This document shows, piece by piece, positions 35,559-44,971 of a stretch of 64,000 nt of DNA (position 1 is its first letter; every line of letters begins with the position of its first letter). Position numbers and translations under genes: made by a program. The stretch covers positions 3,224,001 to 3,288,000 of the forward strand of contig NZ_CP012266.1 of NCBI RefSeq assembly GCF_001277235.1. Reading direction: 5' to 3'. This DNA comes from Cronobacter dublinensis subsp. dublinensis LMG 23823. GTDB lineage: Bacteria > Pseudomonadota > Gammaproteobacteria > Enterobacterales > Enterobacteriaceae. The notes under the pieces are model-generated. The model was not told the DNA's origin. It did no database searches and was given only the letters and a program-made list of their open reading frames with translations.

Positions 35559-35705
35559 TGGCCATCCTCAGTGCAAACTTGTGGCTCAATGGTACGTTTG
35601 GTGCCGTAATAAAAGCAAGCGGCCAGGGCGCGCTATGCGGTTGTATGGCGGATTTTTTTATGGTTTCCTAAGGATTAATTCACCGTTTCAACAGGAAGCA
35701 CAGGT

Positions 35706-36275
35706 TTGACATCCTCATCCCCCCATTATCTGGTTATTACCGCGCTGGGAGCCGACCGCTCGGGTATCGTTAACACTATCACCCGCCATGTCAGCAGTTG
35801 CGGCTGCAATATCGAAGATAGCCGTCTGGCGATGCTGGGAGAGGAGTTCACGTTCATCATGCTGCTGTCCGGCAGCTGGAACGCCATTACGCTGATTGAA
35901 TCCACGCTGCCGCTTAAGGGCGCCGAGCTGGATCTGCTGATTGTGATGAAACGCACCACCGCCCGGCCGCGCCAGGCGATGCCGGCGTCCGTCTGGGTGC
36001 AGGTGGAGGTCGAGGACTCGCCGCATCTGATTGAGCGCTTCACCGAACTGTTCCACTCTCACGACATGAATATCGCGGAACTTATCTCACGCACGCAGCC
36101 TGCGCAGGAAAATAAGTCCGCCCAGCTCTATATTCAAATAACGGCGCACAGTCCGGCTTCTCAGGATGCGACGATTATCGAACAGCCCTTTCGTCAACTC
36201 TGTACAGACCTTGGGGCACAAGGCACTATTAGCGTGGTGAATTACCCACAGCAAGATGAACAGGATGGAGTGTAG
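35706..36275 (+). CDS. gcvR: GcvR, glycine-cleavage regulatory protein
   Basis: 189 residues with a TTG start. Two ACT domains (LVITALGADRSGIVNTITRHVSSCG and a second near VQVEVEDSPHLIERFTELF). GcvR has no DNA-binding domain; it binds GcvA and blocks activation of the glycine cleavage operon unless glycine is bound. No ATG or GTG in frame keeps the conserved N-terminus SSPHYLVITAL, so TTG is the likely start; to my knowledge E. coli gcvR also uses TTG. The bcp ATG follows 2 bases after its stop. Confidence 0.93.
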   Translation: MTSSSPHYLVITALGADRSGIVNTITRHVSSCGCNIEDSRLAMLGEEFTFIMLLSGSWNAITLIESTLPLKGAELDLLIVMKRTTARPRQAMPASVWVQVEVEDSPHLIERFTELFHSHDMNIAELISRTQPAQENKSAQLYIQITAHSPASQDATIIEQPFRQLCTDLGAQGTISVVNYPQQDEQDGV

Positions 36276-36277
36276 TG

Positions 36278-36748
36278 ATGAATCCACTGAAAGCCGGTGA
36301 TATCGCACCGAAATTTAGCTTGCCCGATCAGGATGGTGAACAAGTAAATTTGACCGACTTCCAGGGGCAGCGTGTTCTGGTTTATTTCTATCCCAAAGCC
36401 ATGACGCCGGGCTGCACCGTCCAGGCATGCGGGCTGCGCGATAATATGGATGACCTGAAAAAAGCGGGCGTTGAAGTGCTGGGCATTAGCACCGATAAAC
36501 CCGAAAAGCTCTCGCGTTTCGCTGAAAAAGAGCTGCTTAACTTCACGCTGCTCTCGGATGAAGATCATCAGGTGAGCGAACAGTTTGGCGTCTGGGGTGA
36601 AAAATCCTTTATGGGCAAAACCTACGACGGCATTCACCGCATCAGCTTTTTGATAGACGCCGATGGCAAAGTCGAACATGTCTTTAACGACTTCAAAACC
36701 AGCAACCACCACGACGTCGTGCTGGCCTGGCTGAAAGAGAGCGCCTGA
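36278..36748 (+). CDS. bcp: Bcp (BCP), thiol peroxidase of the peroxiredoxin family
   Basis: 156 residues, the E. coli length. An atypical peroxiredoxin: PKAMTPGCTVQACGLRDN holds the peroxidatic Cys near residue 46 and the second Cys five residues later. It reduces peroxides using thioredoxin. The GTG three bases earlier is also in frame; the ATG at 36278 (MNPLKAGDIAPKF) fits the E. coli N-terminus. Coupled to gcvR. Confidence 0.96.
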   Translation: MNPLKAGDIAPKFSLPDQDGEQVNLTDFQGQRVLVYFYPKAMTPGCTVQACGLRDNMDDLKKAGVEVLGISTDKPEKLSRFAEKELLNFTLLSDEDHQVSEQFGVWGEKSFMGKTYDGIHRISFLIDADGKVEHVFNDFKTSNHHDVVLAWLKESA

Positions 36749-36772
36749 GCGGGTTATCGCTTACCCTGCCTT

Positions 36773-36836
36773 GCCGGGTAAGCGAAGCGTCACACTGCAT
36801 GTCTACGCAGGCCGGGTCAGCGCAGCGCCACCCGGC
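36773..36836. repeat. REP-like pair, variant type
   Basis: Two related segments: GCCGGGTAAGCGAAGCG (36773-36789) and the palindrome GCCGGGT-CAGCGCAGCGCC-ACCCGGC (36811-36836). They share the GGGTAAGCGAAGC core with the other repeats but have GCCGGG arms. They lie between the convergent bcp and perM. Confidence 0.72.
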
Positions 36837-36856
36837 ATCCCACCAATACCGCGCCG

Positions 36857-37921
36857 TTACTCTTCCACGCCGGGTGACGTCTCCGGCCAGGCGTGCACCA
36901 CCGCTTTAACGAGTGTGGCGAGCGGGATAGCAAAGAAAACGCCCCAGAACCCCCACAGTCCGCCGAAAATCACCACGGATAGAATAATCACCAGCGGATG
37001 CAGATTCACCGCTTCGGAAAACAGCACCGGCACCAGCACGTTGCCATCGAGCCCCTGAATAATCAGATAGACCGCAAAACAGCTCCAGAACTCGGTGCCC
37101 ATACCAAACTGAAACAGCGCCACGCAGACGACCGGAATAGTCGCCACAAACGCGCCGATATACGGGATCAGCACTGAAATGCCGACCAGCACCGATAACA
37201 GCAGCGAATAGTTAAGCCCGAAAATCAAAAAACCAATCCAGGTGGCGACGCCGACCACAATCATTTCCAGCACTTTGCCGCGAATGTAGTTGGTTATCTG
37301 CTGGTTCATCTCTTCCCACACCTGGCCTGCGAGACCGCGGTTGCGCGGCAGCACGCGGCGCACCGCGCTCAGCAGTTGCTCTTTGTCTTTCACAAGGAAA
37401 AACACCATCAGCGGCACCAGGATTAAATAGATAGCAAGCGTCAGCAGCCCTACCAGCGACGCGAGCGAATATTTCACGACGGAATCGCCAAGCGTAATGA
37501 TGCGGGTGCGCATGTTCTCAGCGATGGCGTCGATAATGCCCGCATCCATCAGCGCCGGAAAACGCTTCGGCAGCGTCGCCGCGAAATCGGAGAGCTTGTT
37601 AAGCATGCCGGGGATATCGCGAATCAGGTTAATTCCCTGCTGCCAGGCCACCGGCACCACCACGAATGCCATCACCAGCACAATGCCGATAAACAGCACC
37701 AGCACAAGCGTCGCGGCGAGCCCGCGCGAACAGCCGATACGCTGTAATCGGGAGGTGGGCCACTCCAGTAGATAGGCGAGTACGATGGCAACCAGCAGCG
37801 GCGCCAGTAAACCGTGCAGGAAGAAGAGAATACAAAAACCGGCGACCAGGATCCCCAGTAGCGCTATCGCCTCCGGGTCGCTGAAGCGACGGCGATACCA
37901 CTGTGCGAACATTTCAAGCAT
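36857..37921 (-). CDS. perM: PerM, AI-2E family membrane permease
   Basis: 354 residues (E. coli YfgO 353). An AI-2E family transporter of about eight membrane segments: FCILFFLHGLLAPLLVAIVLAYLLEWP near the N-terminus and the conserved C-terminal GLWGFWGVFFAIPLATLVKAVV. The substrate of this paralogue is not established. It is divergent from bepA across a 223-base gap. Confidence 0.93.
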   Translation of the reverse strand: MLEMFAQWYRRRFSDPEAIALLGILVAGFCILFFLHGLLAPLLVAIVLAYLLEWPTSRLQRIGCSRGLAATLVLVLFIGIVLVMAFVVVPVAWQQGINLIRDIPGMLNKLSDFAATLPKRFPALMDAGIIDAIAENMRTRIITLGDSVVKYSLASLVGLLTLAIYLILVPLMVFFLVKDKEQLLSAVRRVLPRNRGLAGQVWEEMNQQITNYIRGKVLEMIVVGVATWIGFLIFGLNYSLLLSVLVGISVLIPYIGAFVATIPVVCVALFQFGMGTEFWSCFAVYLIIQGLDGNVLVPVLFSEAVNLHPLVIILSVVIFGGLWGFWGVFFAIPLATLVKAVVHAWPETSPGVEE

Positions 37922-38144
37922 AAAATACCTTCCCTGACGGGTGACGACGCGGGCGCGAGGGCGAATTGTATCGAAATGTCACAAAAAAGACCGTGATTTT
38001 TATGCCCCCTGCAAGACAACCCGCCAATGGATGAATATGATTTCCCGACGCATGGGTAAAATGGATTGCCGATCCGGACGCGCATAATGAACAAAGCGGT
38101 GCCGGGCGGGTCAAAAAAGACTCTCTACAGACGGGAAAGAGGCT

Positions 38145-39611
38145 ATGTTCAGGCAGTTGAAAACGACACTGGTTGCAACACTTATCGGCGCCACGCTGGC
38201 AGGCTCGCTTGCGCCAGCCTGGGCCGCCGATCCGGCCGACAGTTTGCCGGATATGGGCACCTCGGCGGGCAGCACGCTCTCCATCGGTCAGGAACTGCAG
38301 ATGGGCGACTATTATGTGCGTCAGCTGCGCGGCAGCGCGCCGCTGATTAACGACCCGCTGCTGGTGCAATATATCAACGGGCTGGGCATGCGCCTGGTTG
38401 CGCACGCCGACTCGGTAAAAACCCCTTTCCACTTCTATCTCATCAATAACGACGAGATTAACGCCTTCGCCTTTTTCGGCGGTAACGTCGTGCTGCACTC
38501 GGCGCTGTTCCGCTATGCCGATAACGAAAGCCAGCTCGCCTCGGTCATGGCGCATGAAATTTCTCACGTCACCCAGCGCCATCTGGCGCGCGCGATGGAA
38601 GATCAAAAGCGCAACGCCCCGCTCACCTGGGTAGGCGCGCTCGGCTCGATTCTGCTGGCGATGGCGAGCCCGCAGGCGGGTATGGCGGCGCTGACCGGCA
38701 CGCTTGCCGGCACGCAGCAGGGCCTTATCAGTTTTACCCAGCAGAACGAACAAGAAGCCGACCGCATCGGCATCCTGGTGCTGCAACGTTCGGGTTTTGA
38801 TCCGCAGGCGATGCCGACGTTCCTTGAAAAACTGCTGGATCAGGCGCGCTACTCGACGCGCCCGCCGGAAATTCTGCTCACCCACCCGCTGCCGGAAAGC
38901 CGTCTTGCGGATGCCCGCAACCGCGCCAACCAGATGCGCCCGGTGGTATCGCAATCCTCCGAAGCGTTTTACATGGCGAAAGTGCGCACGCTCGGCATGT
39001 ATAACTCAGGGCGTAACCAGCTGACCGGCGATCTGCTGGAGACACTTGCTAAAGGCAACCAGCGCGAGCAGCACGCCGCGCAGTATGGCCGCGCCCTCCA
39101 GGCGATGCAGGATAAACGCTTCGCCGAGGCGCGCCAGCAGCTGGAGCCGCTGTTGCGCGCCCAGCCGGGCAACGCCTGGTATCTCGACCTCGCCACCGAT
39201 ATTTCGCTTGGCGAGCACAAAGCCCAGGAAGCGATCGACCGCCTGAAAAGCGCGCCGGACCTGAAAGCCAATCCGGTGTTGCAGCTGAACCTCGCTAACG
39301 CGTATCTGGAGGGCAGCCAGCCCGCGCAGGCGGTGACGATACTTAACCGCTACACCTTCAGCTGGCCTGACGATACCAACGGCTGGGATCTGCTGGCCCA
39401 GGCGCAGGCGGCGCTTGGCAATCGCGATCAGGAGCTGGCGGCGCGCGCCGAAGTGATGGCGCTTTTGGGCAAACTCGATCAGGCGATTACGCTGCTCAGC
39501 AGCGCCAGCTCGCAGGTGAAGCTTGGCAGTCTGCAACAGGCGCGCTACGACGCGCGTATTGACCAGCTCCGCCAGCTGCAGCAACGCTTCCGCCCTTACG
39601 AAAAAATGTAA
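38145..39611 (+). CDS. bepA: BepA, periplasmic metalloprotease/chaperone
   Basis: 488 residues (E. coli 487). Signal peptide at 1-27 (ATLIGATLAGSLAPAWA-A). M48 metalloprotease domain with ASVMAHEISHVTQRHLARA near residues 130-150 and the third ligand in QQNEQEADRIG near 201. The C-terminal half carries TPR repeats (about 310-480). It promotes LptD assembly and degrades stalled LptD or BamA. yfgD follows after 11 bases. Confidence 0.96.
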   Translation: MFRQLKTTLVATLIGATLAGSLAPAWAADPADSLPDMGTSAGSTLSIGQELQMGDYYVRQLRGSAPLINDPLLVQYINGLGMRLVAHADSVKTPFHFYLINNDEINAFAFFGGNVVLHSALFRYADNESQLASVMAHEISHVTQRHLARAMEDQKRNAPLTWVGALGSILLAMASPQAGMAALTGTLAGTQQGLISFTQQNEQEADRIGILVLQRSGFDPQAMPTFLEKLLDQARYSTRPPEILLTHPLPESRLADARNRANQMRPVVSQSSEAFYMAKVRTLGMYNSGRNQLTGDLLETLAKGNQREQHAAQYGRALQAMQDKRFAEARQQLEPLLRAQPGNAWYLDLATDISLGEHKAQEAIDRLKSAPDLKANPVLQLNLANAYLEGSQPAQAVTILNRYTFSWPDDTNGWDLLAQAQAALGNRDQELAARAEVMALLGKLDQAITLLSSASSQVKLGSLQQARYDARIDQLRQLQQRFRPYEKM

Positions 39612-39622
39612 CAGGAGAGACC

Positions 39623-39979
39623 ATGTCCCGGGACGTGACGATTTACCATAACCCGCGCTGCTCCAAGAGCCGCGAAACCCTGAACCTGCTTACCGAACGC
39701 GGTATCGAGCCGGAAGTGCTGCTTTATCTGGAAACGCCGCCGGATGCGGCAACCATCAAAACGCTGATGCAGCAGCTGGGGTTTAGCCATCCGCGCGAGC
39801 TGATGCGTACCAAAGAAGAGCTTTACAAGACGCTGAACCTCGGCGACGCGTCGCTTGACGACGCCGCGCTGATCCAGGCGATGGTCGAGAACCCGAAGCT
39901 TATCGAGCGCCCGATCGTGGTGAGTCGCGGCAAAGCCCGCCTGGGCCGTCCGCCGGAGCAGGTGCTGGAGATCCTCTGA
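39623..39979 (+). CDS. yfgD: YfgD, ArsC-family reductase-like protein
   Basis: 118 residues. ArsC-type arsenate-reductase family: IYHNPRCSKSRETLNLL at residues 6-22 has the catalytic-type Cys, with ELMRTKEELYKTL and ERPIVVSRGKARLGRPPEQVLEIL following. No ars operon is nearby, so a role in arsenate resistance is unproven. Cotranscribed with bepA as in E. coli, and ends at a strong terminator. Confidence 0.93.
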   Translation: MSRDVTIYHNPRCSKSRETLNLLTERGIEPEVLLYLETPPDAATIKTLMQQLGFSHPRELMRTKEELYKTLNLGDASLDDAALIQAMVENPKLIERPIVVSRGKARLGRPPEQVLEIL

Positions 39980-39981
39980 TA

Positions 39982-40014
39982 AAAAACGCCGCGGGGAGCC
40001 CCTGCGGCGTTTTT
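39982..40014. terminator. Bidirectional terminator between yfgD and hda
   Basis: AAAAACGCCGC, loop, GCGGCGTTTTT: an 11-base stem with A and T runs between convergent genes. It starts 2 bases after the yfgD stop. Confidence 0.92.
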
Positions 40015-40031
40015 CTTTCTTAACGCGGGTG

Positions 40032-40733
40032 TCAGAGCCCGAGCGTATCTTTCACAAACGGGATCGTCAGTTTACGCTGCGCGCTGATCGATGCGCGATC
40101 GAGCTGATCGAGCGTCAGGAACAGCGTGCGCATTTCACGATCGAGGCGTTTTAACAGGAACCGCCCCACATCCTCCGGTAGCTCAAACCCACGCATCCGC
40201 GCGCGCAGCTGCAACGCCTGGAGCTTATCGTCGTCGGAGAGCGGCTGCAGCCGGTATATTTGCCCCCAGTCGAGGCGCGAGGCGAGATCCGGCAGCCTGA
40301 GGTTCAGCTGGCGCGGCGGCCGATCGCCGGTTATCAGCAGTCGGGTATTGCCCGACTCCAGAATGCGGTTGTAGAGATTGAAAATCGCCATTTCCCAGAG
40401 CTCGTCGCCCGCGATGCACTCGATATTGTCGATGCACACCAGCGAAAGTTGCTCCATGCCTTCCAGCACTTCCGGCACAAACCAGGTGCGTTTATCCAGC
40501 GGCACGTAGCCGACCGCGTCTCCGCGTTGCGACAGCTCGGCGCAGGCGGCATGCAGCAGATGGCTGCGCCCACCGCCCTCACGGGACCAGAAATAGATGT
40601 AGCCGCTGCGGTCGTGACGCAGCATCGTCTGGAGTGCGGCTAATAAAGAGGGGTTGTCGCCCGGCCAGAAGCTGGCAAACGTTTCGTCATCGGGCAGCCA
40701 GAGCGGCAAGGAGAGCTGTGCCGGTGTGTTCAG
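40032..40733 (-). CDS. hda: Hda, regulator of DnaA inactivation (CTG start)
   Basis: 233 residues when begun at the CTG at 40731-40733. A DnaA-like AAA+ protein: EGGGRSHLLHAACAELS is the P-loop region, LVCIDNIECIAGD the Walker B. With the beta clamp it stimulates ATP hydrolysis by DnaA after initiation. The CTG start restores residues 2-11 NTPAQLSLPL with the clamp-binding motif QLSLPL, identical to E. coli Hda, where CUG initiation is known. GAGG lies 6 bases upstream. The first ATG in frame lacks the motif. Confidence 0.95.
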   Translation of the reverse strand: MNTPAQLSLPLWLPDDETFASFWPGDNPSLLAALQTMLRHDRSGYIYFWSREGGGRSHLLHAACAELSQRGDAVGYVPLDKRTWFVPEVLEGMEQLSLVCIDNIECIAGDELWEMAIFNLYNRILESGNTRLLITGDRPPRQLNLRLPDLASRLDWGQIYRLQPLSDDDKLQALQLRARMRGFELPEDVGRFLLKRLDREMRTLFLTLDQLDRASISAQRKLTIPFVKDTLGL

Positions 40734-40799
40734 AAGGACCTCTTCAAGGACTTGCGAAAAAACGCATTGAGTCTATCACACAATCGCTTCGCTGTTGAA

Positions 40800-40821
40800 C
40801 CGGGCGGACAGCGCCGCCCGG
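40800..40821. terminator. GC-rich hairpin between uraA and hda
   Basis: CCGGGCGG, loop ACAGCG, CCGCCCGG, just after the uraA stop on the minus strand. It has no T run, so termination may be partial; hda lies downstream in the same direction. Confidence 0.55.
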
Positions 40822-40829
40822 CGGGAGGA

Positions 40830-42119
40830 TCAGTGGGCCGGTTTTTCAGGCTCATCGGCGTCAAGCACGGTCTCTTCCGGGCGCAATACGCTGATAAGTT
40901 TGAAAATAAGGCTTAACGCCACGCCCACGATCGTGGCCAGCGCCATGCCTTTCAGCTCGGCCGCGCCAACGTGCACTTTCGCGCCGCTGACGCCGATTAT
41001 CAGGATAACCGAGGTCAGGATCAGGTTCTGCGCTTTGCTGTAATCCACTTTGGATTCAATCAGCACGCGAATACCGGAAGCGCCGATTACGCCGTACAGC
41101 AGCAGAGACACGCCGCCCATGACCGGCACCGGGATAATCTGGATAGCCGCCGCCAGTTTGCCGACGCAGGAGAGCAGGATCGCGATAATCGCCGCGCCGC
41201 CGATAACCCAGGTGCTGTAAACCCGGGTGATCGCCATGACGCCGATGTTTTCGCCGTACGTGGTGTTCGGCGTAGAGCCGAAGAAACCGGAGATGATGGT
41301 CGAGAAACCGTTCGCAAACATCGAACGGTGCAGACCCGGATCGCGGATCAGATCTTTTTTCACGATATTCGCCGTCACCACCAGGTGGCCGACGTGCTCG
41401 GCAATCACTACCAGCGCCGCAGGCAGAATGGTGAAGATGGCGAACCACTCAAAGCGCGGCGTGTAGAACGTCGGCAGCGCGAACCAGTGAGCATTGGCGA
41501 TAGCCGTGGTGTCCACGACGCCCATCGCAAAGGAGAGCGCGTAGCCCGCCAGCACGCCGATAAGGATCGGGATAATCGCCAGGAAGCCGCGGAACAGCAC
41601 CGAGCCGAAGACCGTCACCGCCAGCGTCACCAGCGAAATCGTAATGGTCGTGGAGTCCGCCGTCTGGCCATCGGCCGGCAGCAGGCCCGCCATGTTGGCC
41701 GCGACACCCGCAAGCTCAAGCCCGATCACCGCGACGATAGCGCCCATCGCGGCGGGCGGGAACATGACGTCCAGCCAGCCGGTGCCCGCTTTTTTCACAA
41801 TCAGCGCCACCACGCAGAACAGCACGCCGCAGACGATAAACCCGCCGAGCGCCATCTCATAACCGAGCGGCAGCAGCAGCAACACCGGGGAGATAAACGC
41901 AAAGCTTGAGCCCAGATACGCCGGGATTTTTCCTTTACAGATAAAGAGATACAGCAGCGTCCCAATGCCGTTAAACAGCAGTACGGTGGCCGGGTTGATA
42001 TGAAACAGGATGGGCACCAGCACGGTTGCGCCAAACATGGCGAACAGGTGCTGCAAACTAAGCGGGATAGTTTGTAAGAGCGGCGGACGTTCACTTACCC
42101 CGATAGCACGGCGCGTCAT
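40830..42119 (-). CDS. uraA: UraA, uracil:proton symporter
   Basis: 429 residues (E. coli UraA 429). A nucleobase-cation symporter-2 member with 14 membrane segments, with PLLQTIPLSLQHLFAMFGATVLVPIL at the N-terminus, the substrate-region glutamates in VIAEHVGHLV and SGFFGSTPNTTYGENIGVMA. It brings uracil in for Upp. It lies 79 bases after upp, with a terminator-like hairpin between. Its tail is acidic (LDADEPEKPAH). Confidence 0.96.
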   Translation of the reverse strand: MTRRAIGVSERPPLLQTIPLSLQHLFAMFGATVLVPILFHINPATVLLFNGIGTLLYLFICKGKIPAYLGSSFAFISPVLLLLPLGYEMALGGFIVCGVLFCVVALIVKKAGTGWLDVMFPPAAMGAIVAVIGLELAGVAANMAGLLPADGQTADSTTITISLVTLAVTVFGSVLFRGFLAIIPILIGVLAGYALSFAMGVVDTTAIANAHWFALPTFYTPRFEWFAIFTILPAALVVIAEHVGHLVVTANIVKKDLIRDPGLHRSMFANGFSTIISGFFGSTPNTTYGENIGVMAITRVYSTWVIGGAAIIAILLSCVGKLAAAIQIIPVPVMGGVSLLLYGVIGASGIRVLIESKVDYSKAQNLILTSVILIIGVSGAKVHVGAAELKGMALATIVGVALSLIFKLISVLRPEETVLDADEPEKPAH

Positions 42120-42165
42120 AGTATTTCCTCACGTGTTGTTGTGTGCAAATGTTGCGTTTCGGACC

Positions 42166-42192
42166 AAAAAAAAGCCGACTATAAAGTCGGCT
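42166..42192 (-). terminator. Terminator-like hairpin between upp and uraA
   Basis: On the minus strand AGCCGACT, loop TTAT, AGTCGGCT, followed by eight T. It lies 6 bases after the upp stop and 46 before uraA, so uraA expression should need read-through, attenuation or its own promoter. Confidence 0.88.
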
Positions 42193-42198
42193 CAATGT

Positions 42199-42825
42199 TT
42201 ATTTTGTACCAAATATCTTGTCGCCCGCATCGCCGAGGCCCGGAATGATGTATCCCTGCTCGTTAAGCCCCTTATCAATAGACGCGGTATAAAGCTCGAC
42301 ATCCGGGTGCGCGTTTTCCAGCGCCTTGATGCCTTCCGGCGCGGCAACCAGTACCAGCACTTTGATGCTGGTGCAGCCGGCTTTCTTCAGCAGGTCGATG
42401 GTTGCGATCATAGAACCGCCTGTCGCCAGCATCGGGTCGACGACCAGCGCCATACGCTCGTCGATGTTGGAAACTAGCTTCTGGAAATACGGCACCGGCT
42501 CCAGCGTTTCTTCATCGCGGTAGATGCCAACGACGCTGATGCGCGCGCTCGGCACGTTCTCCAGCACGCCTTCCATCATGCCGAGACCGGCACGCAGAAT
42601 AGGCACGACGGTAATTTTCTTCCCTTTGATCTGCTCGATTTCCACCGGGCCGTTCCAGCCTTCGATGGTCACTTTTTCCGTCAGCAGATCGGCGGTGGCT
42701 TCATAGGTCAGCAGGCTGCCGACTTCGGAGGCGAGTTCACGAAAACGCTTGGTGCTGATGTCATGCTCACGCATCAGGCCCAGCTTGTGTTTAACCAGCG
42801 GGTGTTTCACTTCGACGATCTTCAT
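42199..42825 (-). CDS. upp: Upp, uracil phosphoribosyltransferase
   Basis: 208 residues, the E. coli length. Type I phosphoribosyltransferase: PRPP-binding VDPMLATGGSMIATIDLLKKAG near residues 130-150 and uracil-binding GYIIPGLGDAGDKIFGTK at the C-terminus. It makes UMP from uracil and PRPP. The start at 42825 (MKIVEVKHPLVKHKLG) fits E. coli; the frame is open upstream through the promoter. Expression is probably UTP-controlled (see the T-run promoter). Confidence 0.97.
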   Translation of the reverse strand: MKIVEVKHPLVKHKLGLMREHDISTKRFRELASEVGSLLTYEATADLLTEKVTIEGWNGPVEIEQIKGKKITVVPILRAGLGMMEGVLENVPSARISVVGIYRDEETLEPVPYFQKLVSNIDERMALVVDPMLATGGSMIATIDLLKKAGCTSIKVLVLVAAPEGIKALENAHPDVELYTASIDKGLNEQGYIIPGLGDAGDKIFGTK

Positions 42826-42854
42826 TCTCTTTCTCCCCAGCGAGGTGGCAGCCA

Positions 42855-42876
42855 CAAAAAAAATCGCCGGATTATA
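42855..42876 (-). promoter_or_regulatory. upp promoter with UTP-sensitive T-run start
   Basis: On the minus strand TATAAT (42871-42876), five bases, then GATTTTTTTTG. The same initially transcribed sequence is known in E. coli upp, where UTP level sets start-site choice and slippage in the T run, so that high UTP gives unproductive poly-U transcripts. Confidence 0.85.
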
Positions 42877-42977
42877 CCGCTTTTTGCGCGCCGCGCCATA
42901 CGTAATGGGCTTGATCGGGATCAACCGAACAGAAGACAGCCATCTTATAAGTGTGTTTTATTCAACGCAACAAGCGC

Positions 42978-42993
42978 TCGCAAACGTTTGCCT
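42978..42993 (+). promoter_or_regulatory. PurR operator of purMN
   Basis: TCGCAAACGTTTGCCT, matching the PurR palindrome ACGCAAACGTTTGCGT at 13 of 16 positions, with an intact central CGCAAACGTTTGC. It lies 65 bases before purM; a TAGAAT hexamer downstream at 43001 may be the -10. Confidence 0.88.
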
Positions 42994-43057
42994 GGACTGT
43001 TAGAATTGCCGCGATTTCTCTACTACCACCAACCGCAACCGCGTGGGGACTTTAGCA

Positions 43058-44094
<1,037 letters not shown>

Positions 44095-44095
<1 letters not shown>

Positions 44096-44736
44096 TGAAG
44101 CGCATCGTAGTGCTGATTTCCGGCAGCGGCAGCAACCTGCAGGCCATCATGGATGCCTGCGCGCAGAAGAAAATCAACGGCGTCATCAGCGCCGTCTTCA
44201 GCAACAAGGCCGACGCGTTCGGCCTTGAGCGCGCGCGCGATGCGAACATTCCCGCTCACGCCTTAAGCGCGGGCGCGTTTGCGAGCCGCGACGCCTTTGA
44301 TCGCGAGCTGATGCAGGAGATAGATGCGTATGCGCCAGATCTCGTGGTGCTGGCAGGCTACATGCGCATTCTGAGCCCGGCGTTTGTGGCGCACTATGAA
44401 GGACGGCTGCTGAATATCCACCCTTCTCTGCTGCCGAAATATCCGGGGCTGCATACCCACCGCCAGGCGCTCGCCAATGGCGACGACGAGCACGGCACGT
44501 CGGTACATTTTGTGACGGACGAGCTCGACGGCGGCCCGGTGATCTTGCAGGCCCGCGTTCCGGTGTTCGCGGGCGACACGGAAGAGGATGTTACCGCGCG
44601 CGTTCAGGCGCAGGAGCACGCCATTTATCCGCTGGTCGTCAGCTGGTTTGTCGAGGGCCGCCTCGCGATGCGCGAGGGCCGCGCCTGGCTTGACGGGCAG
44701 CCGCTCCCGCCGCAGGGTTACGCATCTGATGACTAA
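44095..44736 (+). CDS. purN: PurN, GAR transformylase
   Basis: 213 residues (E. coli 212). Formyl-tetrahydrofolate-dependent: VLISGSGSNLQAIMDAC at the phosphate site, GYMRILSPAFV, and the catalytic NIHPSLLPKYPGLHTHRQAL near residue 106 (Asn, His) with Asp in VTDELDGGPVI near 144. It formylates glycinamide ribotide. Translationally coupled to purM by TAATG and ended by a hairpin. Confidence 0.96.
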
Positions 44737-44763
44737 AGGGCCGCATGGCCCTTTATTTTTTTC
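44735..44763 (+). terminator. Intrinsic terminator after purN
   Basis: AAAGGGCC, loop GCAT, GGCCCTTT, then ATTTTTTT. It begins inside the purN stop codon. Confidence 0.9.
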
Positions 44764-44863
44764 TGCCCCGTGCCGTTAATACAGACAAACACAGCCAGAA
44801 GGCGTCCGCCAACCTCAAGGTTTTACAGGCTTTTTTGCGGCCTGTTCGAAAGCTCGCGGATAA

Positions 44864-44883
44864 CTGTCATACTTTTCTGGCAC
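44864..44883 (+). promoter_or_regulatory. Possible Pho box upstream of ppk
   Basis: CTGTCATACTTTTCTGGCAC: a good first heptamer CTGTCAT and a weaker CTGGCAC, but 6 bases apart rather than the usual 4. It lies 89 bases before ppk. PhoB control of ppk is reported in enterobacteria; this site is only a candidate. Confidence 0.4.
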
Positions 44884-44971
44884 AGTTGGACAGAGCATGA
44901 CAAAGCTCGCCATAATAACCCCGAGACGGCGTTGCCACGTCCCGCGTTAATCAACCGGAGTGTGAGTAGTA

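Noticed and set aside
39623..39979. Arsenate-resistance locus at yfgD
   Set aside because: The protein is ArsC-like, but no arsR, arsB or arsA is nearby and the gene sits in its conserved bepA operon.
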